NCBI GenBank assembly: GCA_946186115.1
Contig: CAMHLV010000020.1
Span: 1-43,280 of the forward strand
Length of the DNA stretch: 43,280 nt
Direction: 5' to 3'
From: an uncultured Prevotella sp.
Lineage (GTDB): Bacteria; Bacteroidota; Bacteroidia; Bacteroidales; Bacteroidaceae
Both the position numbers and the translations under genes were made by a program. Every line of letters begins with the position of its first letter. Position 1 is the first letter of the stretch. Shown piece after piece: positions 8,671 through 18,125 of the stretch. Under the pieces are notes generated by a model. It saw only the letters and a program-made list of their open reading frames with translations. It made no database searches and was not told the DNA's origin.

Positions 8671-11370
8671 TTATCTGTGGCATAGTTGTGAATATGGACA
8701 ACTGTTGCATACCTTGATATCGTTGGTCGGTGTGAAAGGAATGTCGGGTGAGAACATCTCGGCAATCTTTTCATCGAGCATTTGATTGAAACTATCAGAG
8801 TAGTTGGCAATGTCGCTAATTGGTGTTCGGCCGAAGCACAGTGTAGGGTCGTAGTTTTCGGCTCCGGCATGCTGAATAAATAGCAATGCAGGAGCTACGC
8901 ATAGGTGGCGTGATGATTGTTGTTGGCGGCTTACAATATCTGCGTAAACGAAGGTCTGAAGATAGTAGTCGCTGTGCTCGTGAATTTTCTCTGGGTTGAA
9001 GATATCTTCAACGCTGTTGAGGGGCTTTAACCGTTGGCTACCCGTTTTATAATCTATTACGCGTATGGTGTCGTTACCAACAAGGTCTAGTCTGTCGATG
9101 CGTCCTCCTATGTTCTTCAACCATGGTGCATGTGGTATTAATGGCTGGATAGGGCGCTTCACGTCCATCTCAAGGCCAAGTATGGTAAAAGGAGTCAGCC
9201 TTAGGTCAATTTGTAACAGTTGCCTGAGGTAGTGGATGATAACTTCTCTGTTTATTAGGTGAAGACCAGAAGATGCTGCCGTTGTCTTTAGTGTTTCAGG
9301 CAACTCTGTGCTGAAGGCTTGGTCAACAGCTCGTTCTATTTCCACCTTTGATGTCAGCAGATGTTGGAGAATCTGTTTGTCAACATGTTTTGGTATCTGA
9401 CGGTAGATAGTGTCGGCTGCAGCATGGAAAATGTTACCGAATATGCGGTTGTCTAATTCTTGTTCGTCTTCTTGCTGCTCGGGTTCCTTTAGTCCGGCAA
9501 CATATCTGTAATAGAATCGCAACTGACACCGTAGATAGCAGTTGATGGCTGTTGGCGTGAGAGGTGAGAATTGTGTCGCCAGCTGATTAATCACATGTTG
9601 GCTTTTCTCAATAGGGGTGGGCTGCCAACTCGTTACGGCTTGCCCTGTATGTAGCGTGTATTGTATCACGTGATGCTGACTCTCTACCATTGTCTGAAGC
9701 ATGAATCTGCTCATCTCGCCGCGTTGTCCGTCTTCTGTAGAACTGTTGTAAAGCAGTGTTATGTCTGAAGCCCGTTGCATCAGTCGGTAGAAATAATAGG
9801 CATAGATACCTGTCTTGTTCTCAACGGTTGTGAGTTCGTAAGCCCTACGTATATTGTGAGGAATGAACGAGCTGTCATTGACACCACGGGGCATATTGCC
9901 TTCGTTGCACGATAATACGAGGATGTGGTCGAAGTCGAGGTTACGTGTCTCCAACACTCCCATAATCTGAAGTCCTTCTGCTGGTTCTCCATGAAATGGT
10001 ATAGTGGTCTGTTGGATTAACTGTGATATTAGTCGCTGCAAGGTGTTGTCATCGACCGTCAGATCTCCGCTGTCCACAAGGTCGTTAATACGACTCACTA
10101 ATGTGTAAGCCCTGAATAATGATTCTTTGAATAGTGGGTCAGTGTTGTCGGCTGCCCCCTTTTGTGCAATCTCCTTAAGTATGAATAGCAGTGAGTGAAG
10201 ACCTGTAGCTGTGGATAGGCTGTCCTCTATGTATTTAGCATAAGGATGTCGTTGTAGAATCCGTTGAAGTCTTAGTGACCTGCCGCCCAACAGCATATTG
10301 AAATACTGTTGTATGAATGATGCCACAGGCGTTTGCGTCAAGGGATATCCAGTAGTGATGTTGACTTTCTGTACTTCGGGAGGAAGACTGTGGATGACAG
10401 TTGGAAGTAAGGATTCGTTGCACATGACAATAGCCGTGCGTCGTCCGTCAGCATAGCGGGATTTATCGCGTAGCCAGTTGCTGACGTAACGTGCTTGTAT
10501 ATTCTCAGTAGTGGCAGCGATATAATTGATGTCTTTGGGCTGTGAGAAATTCCCGTATATGTCATCATCACTGCAGTCCAGTTCGTTTGGAAACTTCGTC
10601 AGGTATTGGCCGATGTATTGTCCGGCCTCATGGCCCTCAGCCATATAGTAATGGTCGAAATCCCAGTAGAAATGTGCCTTGCCCTCTTGTTTAAGCAGAC
10701 TGAACAGTTTCTGTTCCACCTTCTGTAATAGGTTGAATCCCACAAAGAGGTAGTGGTCATAGGGGAATTTGAGCTCACTATTCACCACCTGTCGATATAG
10801 AGCTCCCTCGTATGCAAGCTGCTGCGATTGCAGTCGTTTGTTGAAGTCATGGTAGATGTCAGCAAAACGGCTCCACAACTTTAAGAAACGCTGTCGGAGT
10901 TCAGTATTGTGCTCTTCTGAAAAGGTACTGAAGAAGCGACGTATCATTTCTCGTTGCTCTTCGGTGAGATAAGATACGTCGTCCATCTCATGTATGTCGC
11001 GCAAGTTGGCAAATACACGGTCGGCATCAGCCATGTTCTTGTCAATGTCATCGAAGTCGGATATCAACAGTTGTCCCCAACCGAAGAACTTGTCAAGTGA
11101 TTCTTGTGAGCCAGTCTGGCTACAGAACGACTTATGAAGGTCGCACACCAACTTGAGAGGATCGGCAACAGTTAGTGGCGACTGCTGTCGAAACAGTTCG
11201 CTGATAGTAATATATGCAGGACTCCATATTGGCTTCCCTGCAAGCCGTGCCAAGTGCTCGCTCAGGAATAGCGAGGCACGCTTGTTGGGAAATACTACAG
11301 CCACATTCGACAAGTCGTTGCCATACTTTTCAATGATGTCGGCTGCCACGTAAGCCAGGAATTCTTTCAT
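8671..11370 (-). CDS. AddB-like PD-(D/E)XK nuclease
   Basis: 899 aa. The N-terminus (VVFPNKRASLFLSEHLARL) looks like the degenerate helicase domain of AddB. The C-terminal nuclease has GRIDRLDLV (about 755) and IDYKTGS (about 770), the catalytic D and D-x-K. One Cys pair around 613-617 (CYLRCQLRFYYRY) and CNSCPYSQLCHR at the very end fit the iron-sulphur staple of AddB nucleases. It would act with an AddA helicase-nuclease in double-strand-break resection; no addA gene is in the window. The start ATG is preceded by a -7 box at 11439-11446. Confidence 0.82.
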   Translation of the reverse strand: MKEFLAYVAADIIEKYGNDLSNVAVVFPNKRASLFLSEHLARLAGKPIWSPAYITISELFRQQSPLTVADPLKLVCDLHKSFCSQTGSQESLDKFFGWGQLLISDFDDIDKNMADADRVFANLRDIHEMDDVSYLTEEQREMIRRFFSTFSEEHNTELRQRFLKLWSRFADIYHDFNKRLQSQQLAYEGALYRQVVNSELKFPYDHYLFVGFNLLQKVEQKLFSLLKQEGKAHFYWDFDHYYMAEGHEAGQYIGQYLTKFPNELDCSDDDIYGNFSQPKDINYIAATTENIQARYVSNWLRDKSRYADGRRTAIVMCNESLLPTVIHSLPPEVQKVNITTGYPLTQTPVASFIQQYFNMLLGGRSLRLQRILQRHPYAKYIEDSLSTATGLHSLLFILKEIAQKGAADNTDPLFKESLFRAYTLVSRINDLVDSGDLTVDDNTLQRLISQLIQQTTIPFHGEPAEGLQIMGVLETRNLDFDHILVLSCNEGNMPRGVNDSSFIPHNIRRAYELTTVENKTGIYAYYFYRLMQRASDITLLYNSSTEDGQRGEMSRFMLQTMVESQHHVIQYTLHTGQAVTSWQPTPIEKSQHVINQLATQFSPLTPTAINCYLRCQLRFYYRYVAGLKEPEQQEDEQELDNRIFGNIFHAAADTIYRQIPKHVDKQILQHLLTSKVEIERAVDQAFSTELPETLKTTAASSGLHLINREVIIHYLRQLLQIDLRLTPFTILGLEMDVKRPIQPLIPHAPWLKNIGGRIDRLDLVGNDTIRVIDYKTGSQRLKPLNSVEDIFNPEKIHEHSDYYLQTFVYADIVSRQQQSSRHLCVAPALLFIQHAGAENYDPTLCFGRTPISDIANYSDSFNQMLDEKIAEMFSPDIPFTPTNDIKVCNSCPYSQLCHR

Positions 11371-11438
11371 ATAATCTATGTTTCACTTATCTTCATAAAT
11401 AACCCAGCAAAAAGATGTGGGCTTTTGGAAATCGCTTG

Positions 11439-11446
11439 CAAAAGTA
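11439..11446 (-). promoter_or_regulatory. -7 box of the AddB-like gene
   Basis: The minus strand reads TACTTTTG, about 70 nt before the ATG at 11370. It is back to back with the glmS promoter, so 11371-11621 is a divergent promoter region with no other feature I can support. Confidence 0.55.
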
Positions 11447-11548
11447 CTCAATAAATTCCAAATAACATAACACTTGTATAAGAGAAATGCCTTTTAGGTT
11501 ACAAAAAGACAGAAAATGCGCTTTTTGTAGCATGTTTTTTTAAAAAAG

Positions 11549-11580
11549 TTTTGTGTTTTCCTGTCTAATTCGTACCTTTG
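11549..11580 (+). promoter_or_regulatory. glmS promoter (TTTTG, 19 nt, TACCTTTG)
   Basis: The -33 element TTTTG is at 11549-11553 and the -7 box TACCTTTG at 11573-11580. The spacing and both boxes match the Bacteroidota sigma-ABfr consensus. The leader to ATG 11622 is about 36 nt, with no glmS ribozyme-like structure seen. Confidence 0.75.
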
Positions 11581-11621
11581 CAGCCGAAATTTGCAACTGC
11601 ACAAAAACAGATTATAAATAT

Positions 11622-13466
11622 ATGTGTGGAATAGTAGGATATATTGGGAGGAAAGAAGCCTTTCCCATATTAATTAAGGGATTACGACGCCTGGAATATA
11701 GAGGCTATGACTCTGCTGGCGTTGCATTGATAGGCGATGGTAATGAACTTAACGTCTATAAAACCAAAGGAAAGGTTGACAATCTGGCAGACTTCTGCTC
11801 AGACAAAGATGTCTCCGGTTGCGTAGGAATTGCCCATACACGATGGGCGACTCACGGAGAGCCGTCGAGCCGTAATGCCCATCCTCACTATTCTCAGTCT
11901 CATAATCTTGCTATTATCCATAATGGTATCATTGAAAACTATGCCGATATCAAGCAGAAGCTTTTAGAAAAGGGCGTTCAGTTTAAGAGTGATACAGACA
12001 CCGAAGTGCTTGTGCAGTTGGTGGAATATATTATGGTAAAGAAGAACCTTACACTATTAGAGGCTGTACAGGTTGCCCTCTATCAGGTTATCGGTGCTTA
12101 TGCTATTGCCATAATTGACAAGCGAGATCCCAACCAAATAATAGCTGCACGCAAGCAAAGTCCGCTTGTTGTGGGTATTGGTAATGGTGAATTCTTTCTC
12201 GGATCAGATGCAAGTCCCATTATAGAATACACTGATAAGGTGGTGTATTTGGAAGATGGAAACATCGCAGTTATCCGACTTGGCGAGGAACTGAAGGTTA
12301 TCAGTATTCTGGGCGAGGAACAAGACTTGGCAGTGAAGACTGTTGACATTGATCTTGGACAGATAGAGAAGGGTGGCTATGAGCACTTCATGCTGAAGGA
12401 GATTTTTGAACAGCCAGAGTGCCTTACCAACTGTATGCGTGGCCGAATCAATGTTGAGGGAAACCACGTGACTCTTTCTGCTCTTATCGACTATCGTCGT
12501 CAGTTGTTGTCTGCAAAGCGAATTGTGATAGTAGCATGCGGCACATCATGGCATGCAGGGCTCATAGGCAAGCAGATGATAGAGTCGATGTGTCGTATCC
12601 CCGTTGAGGTGGAATACGCTTCAGAGTTCCGTTACCGAAATCCTGTCGTAACAGAAGATGATGTTGTAATAGCTATTTCTCAGTCGGGTGAGACCGCTGA
12701 TACTTTGGCAGCCGTTCAGTTGGCTAAAGAGAAAGGGGCATTCATCTATGGTATCTGCAATGCTATTGGCTCCAGCATACCTCGTGCTACGGATACAGGT
12801 ACATATATTCATGTAGGTCCTGAGATAGGTGTGGCATCTACAAAGGCCTTTACTGGACAGGTGACCGTGCTGGCAATGTTTGCTTTAGCTTTGGGAGAAG
12901 CCAAGGGGACGATTAGCCGCGATGAGTATCTCAGTGTGGTAAAAGAGTTGAGTGGCATACCAAAGGTCATTGAGCAGGTCTTAAAGACCAATGAAAAGGT
13001 TGCCGACCTCGCGCGTACATTTACTTATGCGCATAACTTCCTATATTTAGGTCGAGGATATTCGTATCCGGTGGCACTCGAAGGAGCACTCAAACTAAAA
13101 GAGATTTCCTACATTCATGCCGAAGGATATCCTGCTGCAGAGATGAAACACGGACCTATAGCACTCATCGACTCTGATATGCCTGTCGTGGTGATTGCCA
13201 CTCACAATGCGATGTATGAGAAAGTGCTTTCAAATATCCAGGAGATAAAAGCTCGTCAGGGCAGGGTAATAGCCCTTGTCACCAAAGGCGATGATACAAT
13301 ATCTAAGATTGCCGACGAAGTGATTGAACTTCCGGATGTGATGGAATGTCTCGAACCATTAGTGGCTACTATACCGCTGCAATTACTGGCCTACCACGTT
13401 GCAGTATGTAAGGGCAAGAATGTTGACCAGCCAAGAAACTTGGCCAAGAGCGTAACAGTTGAATAA
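11622..13466 (+). CDS. glmS: Glutamine--fructose-6-phosphate aminotransferase (isomerizing)
   Basis: 614 aa. ATG 11622 is chosen because it gives MCGIVGYI, placing the N-terminal nucleophile Cys directly after Met; the frame extends 69 nt upstream but without a useful start. The glutaminase domain covers about 1-240 (THGEPSSRNAHPH, HNGIIENY) and two SIS domains follow (CGTSWHAG, SQSGETADTL, LGRGYSYPVALEGALKLKE), ending in the canonical NLAKSVTVE. It makes glucosamine-6-phosphate for cell-wall and lipid A synthesis. Monocistronic: own promoter and a hairpin terminator after it. Confidence 0.97.
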   Translation: MCGIVGYIGRKEAFPILIKGLRRLEYRGYDSAGVALIGDGNELNVYKTKGKVDNLADFCSDKDVSGCVGIAHTRWATHGEPSSRNAHPHYSQSHNLAIIHNGIIENYADIKQKLLEKGVQFKSDTDTEVLVQLVEYIMVKKNLTLLEAVQVALYQVIGAYAIAIIDKRDPNQIIAARKQSPLVVGIGNGEFFLGSDASPIIEYTDKVVYLEDGNIAVIRLGEELKVISILGEEQDLAVKTVDIDLGQIEKGGYEHFMLKEIFEQPECLTNCMRGRINVEGNHVTLSALIDYRRQLLSAKRIVIVACGTSWHAGLIGKQMIESMCRIPVEVEYASEFRYRNPVVTEDDVVIAISQSGETADTLAAVQLAKEKGAFIYGICNAIGSSIPRATDTGTYIHVGPEIGVASTKAFTGQVTVLAMFALALGEAKGTISRDEYLSVVKELSGIPKVIEQVLKTNEKVADLARTFTYAHNFLYLGRGYSYPVALEGALKLKEISYIHAEGYPAAEMKHGPIALIDSDMPVVVIATHNAMYEKVLSNIQEIKARQGRVIALVTKGDDTISKIADEVIELPDVMECLEPLVATIPLQLLAYHVAVCKGKNVDQPRNLAKSVTVE

Positions 13467-13487
13467 GCTTAATGATGAAAAATAATG

Positions 13488-13545
13488 AAGAGTGAAGAAT
13501 TTGCTACCGTCATTAATCAAAGGTCTGCGATTCTTCACTCTTTTT
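13488..13545 (+). terminator. Terminator-like inverted repeat between glmS and carA
   Basis: Perfect 13-bp arms at 13488-13500 (AAGAGTGAAGAAT) and 13530-13542, with a 29-nt loop and a TTTTT tract at its 3' side. It probably ends glmS transcription. It also lies just upstream of carA, so attenuation of carA is possible but not shown. Confidence 0.65.
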
Positions 13546-13567
13546 GTAAAAGAACCAAGATACGAAT

Positions 13568-14686
13568 ATGAGAGATGTTACACTGGTCCTGCAAGACGGG
13601 ACGACTTTTAAGGGAAAAAGTTTCGGATACGAGAAGAATGTTTACGGAGAGGTGGTATTCAATACCGCTATGATGGGTTATCCAGAATCGCTTACCGACC
13701 CAAGTTATGCTGGTCAGTTGCTGACAATAACATACCCTCTTGTTGGCAACTACGGCGTTCCGCCGTTTTCTGTTGAGCCCGACGGACTGGCAACTTTTAT
13801 GGAGAGCGATAGGATTTATGCCAAAGCTCTGATAGTAAGTGACTATACAGAGAATTACAGCCATTGGAACGCCTGTGAGTCACTGGGAGACTGGCTGAAG
13901 CGCGAACAAGTGCCAGGAGTGACAGGAATAGACACTCGTCAGCTTACCAAGGTGTTGCGCGAGCATGGTGTTATGATGGGTAAGCTGGTATTCAGCGATA
14001 GCGCTGTTAGTCTTGGTTCTGTCTCAGAAAATCAGGCCAACGATTCTTCCGAAGCAGACGTTACGGAGGATTATGGTTCTGTGAACTGGGTGGAGCGCGT
14101 TTCTTGCAAGGATATTATAACATATAATGAGGGTACAGGCAAAAGAGTCGTATTAGTTGATTGCGGTGTCAAGCAGAATATCATCCGCTGCCTGGTAAGA
14201 CGTGGAGTAGAGGTTGTGCGTGTTCCTTGGAACTATGATTATACTGACATGGCTTTCGACGGACTGTTTCTTGCTAATGGTCCCGGTGACCCTGACAGAT
14301 GTGTGGCAGCCGTTGACATACTGAAGAAGCAGATGTCAATCTCGCGTAAACCTATCTGCGGAATATGTATGGGTAATCAGTTGCTGGGAAAGGCTGCAGG
14401 AGCAGGAATCTATAAACTGAAGTATGGCCACCGTTCGCACAATCAGCCTGTGCGTGAAGTTGGCACCAACCGCTGCTATGTCACTTCACAAAACCATGGA
14501 TATGCAGTAGATGCCGCTACTTTGGGAAAGGAATGGCGTGAGTTGTTTGTCAATATGAACGACGGCTCAAATGAGGGCATCCGCCACCAGACTAATCCCT
14601 GGTTCTCTTCTCAGTTCCACCCAGAGGCGTGCTCTGGTCCCGTTGACACCGAATTTATGTTTGACCGCTTTATAGAAGCGCTGTAG
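13568..14686 (+). CDS. carA: Carbamoyl-phosphate synthase small (glutaminase) subunit
   Basis: 372 aa. The N-terminal CPSase small-chain domain (LVLQDGTTFKGKSFG, FNTAMMGYPESLTDPSY) is followed by a class I glutamine amidotransferase domain with nucleophile Cys about 267 in CGICMGNQLLG and the His/Glu pair in QFHPEACSGP. It supplies ammonia to CarB for carbamoyl phosphate, feeding pyrimidine and arginine synthesis. carB follows after 41 nt. No separate -7 box was confidently placed in the short upstream gap. Confidence 0.96.
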   Translation: MRDVTLVLQDGTTFKGKSFGYEKNVYGEVVFNTAMMGYPESLTDPSYAGQLLTITYPLVGNYGVPPFSVEPDGLATFMESDRIYAKALIVSDYTENYSHWNACESLGDWLKREQVPGVTGIDTRQLTKVLREHGVMMGKLVFSDSAVSLGSVSENQANDSSEADVTEDYGSVNWVERVSCKDIITYNEGTGKRVVLVDCGVKQNIIRCLVRRGVEVVRVPWNYDYTDMAFDGLFLANGPGDPDRCVAAVDILKKQMSISRKPICGICMGNQLLGKAAGAGIYKLKYGHRSHNQPVREVGTNRCYVTSQNHGYAVDAATLGKEWRELFVNMNDGSNEGIRHQTNPWFSSQFHPEACSGPVDTEFMFDRFIEAL

Positions 14687-14727
14687 AACAGGTAAGAAGG
14701 AAATAACAGTAAAAAGGAAAAGAAACG

Positions 14728-17700
14728 ATGAAAGACAATAGTATAAAGAAAGTTCTGCTGCTTGGTAGTGGCGCATTGAAGATAGGTGAAGCCGGCGAGT
14801 TCGACTACTCTGGTTCGCAGGCTCTGAAGGCTCTACGTGAGGAGGGCGTCAAGACGGTGCTCATCAATCCGAATATTGCTACAGTGCAGACGTCAGAAGG
14901 TGTTGCCGATGAGATATATTTCCTGCCTGTTCAGCCGTACTTTGTGGAGCGAGTCATTGAGAAGGAGCGCCCTGATGGTATCCTGCTGGCTTTCGGTGGA
15001 CAGACAGCGCTCAACTGCGGAGTAGAACTCTATCAGAGCGGTGTGCTTGAGAAGTATGGCGTTAAGGTACTGGGCACACCTGTTCAGGCTATCATGGATA
15101 CAGAAGACCGCGAGCTCTTCGTAGAGAAACTTAACGAGATAGATGTCAAGACTATTAAGAGTGAGGCTTGTGAGACTATAGAACAAGCCCGTCAGGCAGC
15201 AGCAGAATTAGGATACCCTGTCATCCTGCGTGCAGCCTACGCACTGGGAGGTCTTGGATCAGGTTTCTGTGATAACGAAGAGGAACTGAATCGCCTTGCT
15301 GAGAAAGCCTTCGCCTTCTCTCCTCAGGTCTTGGTAGAGAAGTCGCTGAAAGGATGGAAGGAGATAGAATACGAGGTGGTACGTGACCGCTATGACAATT
15401 GCATAACGGTATGTAATATGGAGAACTTCGATCCTCTGGGTATTCATACTGGTGAGTCTATTGTTGTGGCTCCTTCACAGACGCTGACCAATTCTGAGTA
15501 TCACAAACTGCGTGCTCTGGCTATTAAGATAATCCGTCACATTGGCATTGTCGGAGAGTGTAATGTACAATATGCCTTCGATCCTCAGTCGGAAGATTAT
15601 AGGGTTATTGAGGTCAATGCCCGCTTAAGCCGTTCGTCGGCACTGGCATCCAAAGCCACAGGCTATCCTCTGGCTTTTGTGGCTGCTAAACTGGGAATGG
15701 GATATGGCTTGTTTGAACTTAAGAACTCTGTCACTAAAACCACATCAGCATTTTTCGAACCAGCACTCGACTATGTCGTATGTAAAATACCCCGTTGGGA
15801 CCTGTCCAAGTTCCATGGTGTTGACACGGAACTGGGATCCAGCATGAAGTCTGTTGGCGAAGTAATGGCTATAGGCCGCAATTTCGAGGAGGCCATACAG
15901 AAGGGTTTGCGCATGATAGGGCAGGGTATGCATGGCTTTGTTGAGAATAAGGAGCTACGGATACCAGACATTGATGCAGCCCTGCGTGAACCGACAGATA
16001 AGCGAGTGTTTGTCATCTCAAAGGCAATGCACCTGCCTCAATACGATATTGACCGCATACATGAACTGACCAAGATCGACCGATGGTTCCTTTATAAACT
16101 AAAGCATATAATCGATATTGATGAGGCTCTGAAGCGTCAGAATATTAATACTCTGGATACGGAACTGTTGCGTGAAGCCAAAGTTTATGGATTTACTGAT
16201 TTCCAGATTGCACGTGCCATTGGTCTGGAACAGGAATATAGTAACATGCATCAGGCTCTACTCGTTGTTCGTAACCGTCGCAAACAACTGGGTATCCTTC
16301 CGGTTGTCAAACAGATAGACACCTTGGCAGCAGAATATCCTGCACAGACTAACTACCTCTATCTCACCTATGGTTCTGCCGGTAGCGACTCTGCACCGGC
16401 CTATCATGATATTAATTATGAGTATGATGGCCGCAGTGTGATAGTACTTGGCTCTGGAGCATACCGTATCGGTAGCAGTGTTGAGTTCGACTGGTGTGGT
16501 GTCCAGGCTCTTAATACCATCCGTAAAGAGGGATGGCGGAGCGTGATGATTAATTATAATCCCGAAACAGTATCGACAGACTACGATATGTGTGACCGCC
16601 TGTATTTCGATGAGTTGACATTCGAACGTGTGATGGATATCATCGAACTGGAGGCTCCTCATGGCGTTGTAGTTTCAACGGGTGGACAGATTCCCAACAA
16701 CTTGGCTATGTATCTCGATGAACAGCATGTGCCCATTCTCGGCACTCAGGCTAAGGATATCGACGGAGCTGAAGACCGTGCGAAATTCTCTCAGATGTTG
16801 AATGAACTCGGAGTAAACCAGCCTGAGTGGAGTGCACTGACGTCTATGGCAGACATCGACCGATTTGTTGAAAGGGTGGGATTCCCCGTACTGGTTCGTC
16901 CTTCCTATGTGCTCAGCGGTGCTGCCATGAACGTATGCTCCAATCGCGATGAACTTGAGCGCTTCTTGAAATTGGCGGCTAATGTCAGTGAAGACCATCC
17001 CGTTGTGGTTTCTAAGTTCATAGAGCATGCCAAGGAGATAGAAATGGATGCTGTGGCCAAGGATGGTGAGATACTTGCCTATGCAATCAGCGAGCACATC
17101 GAGTTTGCTGGAGTACACTCTGGTGATGCCACCATTCAGTTCCCGCCGCAGAAGCTTTATGTTGAGACAGTGCGCCGTATCAAGCGCATATCGCGCCAGA
17201 TAGCCAAGGCTCTGCACATCAATGGCCCGTTCAATATTCAGTATATGGCCCGCGACAACGACATTCTTGTCATTGAGTGCAACTTGAGGGCATCTCGTTC
17301 GTTCCCGTTTGTGTCGAAAGTGCTGAAGCTAAACTTCATCGAGTTGGCAACGAAGGTTATGTTAGGACTGCCGACAGAGAAACCAGGCAAGAATTTGTTC
17401 GACCTCGACTATGTAGGAATCAAAGCCTCGCAGTTCTCTTTCAATCGATTGCAGAAGGCCGATCCCGTACTTGGTGTAGATATGGCTTCTACTGGTGAAG
17501 TTGGCTGTATCGGCGATAACACCAATACGGCTTTGCTCAAGGCCATGCTCAGTGTGGGACATCGCATACCAAAGAAGACCGTTTTACTCTCTACTGGTGG
17601 TGCTAAGCAGAAGGCCGACATGCTGGATGCTGCCCGTATGCTGGTAGAACACGGATACGAGATATATGCTACAGGAGGAACTTCAAAGTATCTGACTGAT

Positions 17701-18027
17701 AACGGCGTGAACAATACTCTTGTACTGTGGCCTTCAGAGACATCTTCGGCAGCAGTCAACACATCCGAAGGCAGTAGCGAACAAAGCCCGTCGAATAGTC
17801 CTTCTGCTCTTGACTTGTTGCATCAGCACAAGATAGATATGGTTGTGAATATACCAAAAGACCTGACAACGCATGAACTTACCAACGGTTATAAGATACG
17901 TCGTGCAGCTATCGATCTCAACGTGCCGCTCATAACCAATTCACGCCTGGCATCAGCCTTTATTCAGGCCTTCTGCAACGTGCCTTTGGATAAAATTGGC
18001 ATTAAGTCGTGGAGCGAATACAAATAA
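14728..18027 (+). CDS. carB: Carbamoyl-phosphate synthase large subunit
   Basis: 1099 aa, family-typical. Two homologous ATP-grasp halves are visible: LLLGSGALKIGEAGEFDYSG at the start, and VIVLGSGAYRIGSSVEFDW about residue 570. Each is followed by its NARLSRSSALASKATGYPL or NLRASRSFPFVSKVL substrate loop. The last 150 residues are the MGS-like allosteric domain (TGGAKQKADM ... YATGGTSKYL ... ITNSRLASAF). A short Ser-rich insertion (around 17740-17810) sits in that domain. It forms an operon with carA. Confidence 0.97.
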   Translation: MKDNSIKKVLLLGSGALKIGEAGEFDYSGSQALKALREEGVKTVLINPNIATVQTSEGVADEIYFLPVQPYFVERVIEKERPDGILLAFGGQTALNCGVELYQSGVLEKYGVKVLGTPVQAIMDTEDRELFVEKLNEIDVKTIKSEACETIEQARQAAAELGYPVILRAAYALGGLGSGFCDNEEELNRLAEKAFAFSPQVLVEKSLKGWKEIEYEVVRDRYDNCITVCNMENFDPLGIHTGESIVVAPSQTLTNSEYHKLRALAIKIIRHIGIVGECNVQYAFDPQSEDYRVIEVNARLSRSSALASKATGYPLAFVAAKLGMGYGLFELKNSVTKTTSAFFEPALDYVVCKIPRWDLSKFHGVDTELGSSMKSVGEVMAIGRNFEEAIQKGLRMIGQGMHGFVENKELRIPDIDAALREPTDKRVFVISKAMHLPQYDIDRIHELTKIDRWFLYKLKHIIDIDEALKRQNINTLDTELLREAKVYGFTDFQIARAIGLEQEYSNMHQALLVVRNRRKQLGILPVVKQIDTLAAEYPAQTNYLYLTYGSAGSDSAPAYHDINYEYDGRSVIVLGSGAYRIGSSVEFDWCGVQALNTIRKEGWRSVMINYNPETVSTDYDMCDRLYFDELTFERVMDIIELEAPHGVVVSTGGQIPNNLAMYLDEQHVPILGTQAKDIDGAEDRAKFSQMLNELGVNQPEWSALTSMADIDRFVERVGFPVLVRPSYVLSGAAMNVCSNRDELERFLKLAANVSEDHPVVVSKFIEHAKEIEMDAVAKDGEILAYAISEHIEFAGVHSGDATIQFPPQKLYVETVRRIKRISRQIAKALHINGPFNIQYMARDNDILVIECNLRASRSFPFVSKVLKLNFIELATKVMLGLPTEKPGKNLFDLDYVGIKASQFSFNRLQKADPVLGVDMASTGEVGCIGDNTNTALLKAMLSVGHRIPKKTVLLSTGGAKQKADMLDAARMLVEHGYEIYATGGTSKYLTDNGVNNTLVLWPSETSSAAVNTSEGSSEQSPSNSPSALDLLHQHKIDMVVNIPKDLTTHELTNGYKIRRAAIDLNVPLITNSRLASAFIQAFCNVPLDKIGIKSWSEYK

Positions 18028-18056
18028 TTAGTATAGCGATAGATATAAAAAATATG

Positions 18057-18095
18057 GCAAATATTTGGCGAAATGCCAAATATTTGCTATATTTG
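18057..18095 (+). promoter_or_regulatory. Promoter overlapped by a perfect 13-bp palindrome
   Basis: The arms GCAAATATTTGGC (18057-18069) and its exact complement (18075-18087) flank a 5-nt spacer. The right arm abuts the -7 box TATATTTG (18088-18095), and TTTG at 18064-18067 inside the left arm is 20 nt from it, the expected -33 position. Each arm also contains the self-complementary AAATATTT. This geometry suits an operator that blocks or recruits polymerase. There is no T-tract, so a carB terminator is less likely. Confidence 0.65.
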
Positions 18096-18125
18096 CAAAT
18101 TGAATAACAAAAAACCTTACGCAAC

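Noticed and set aside
11371..11621. glmS ribozyme or riboswitch upstream of glmS
   Set aside because: The promoter sits only about 40 nt before the start codon, leaving no space for the ribozyme in the transcript.
16675..17217. 180-aa open frame on the minus strand inside carB
   Set aside because: carB is intact across this stretch and the reverse frame shows no recognisable domain.
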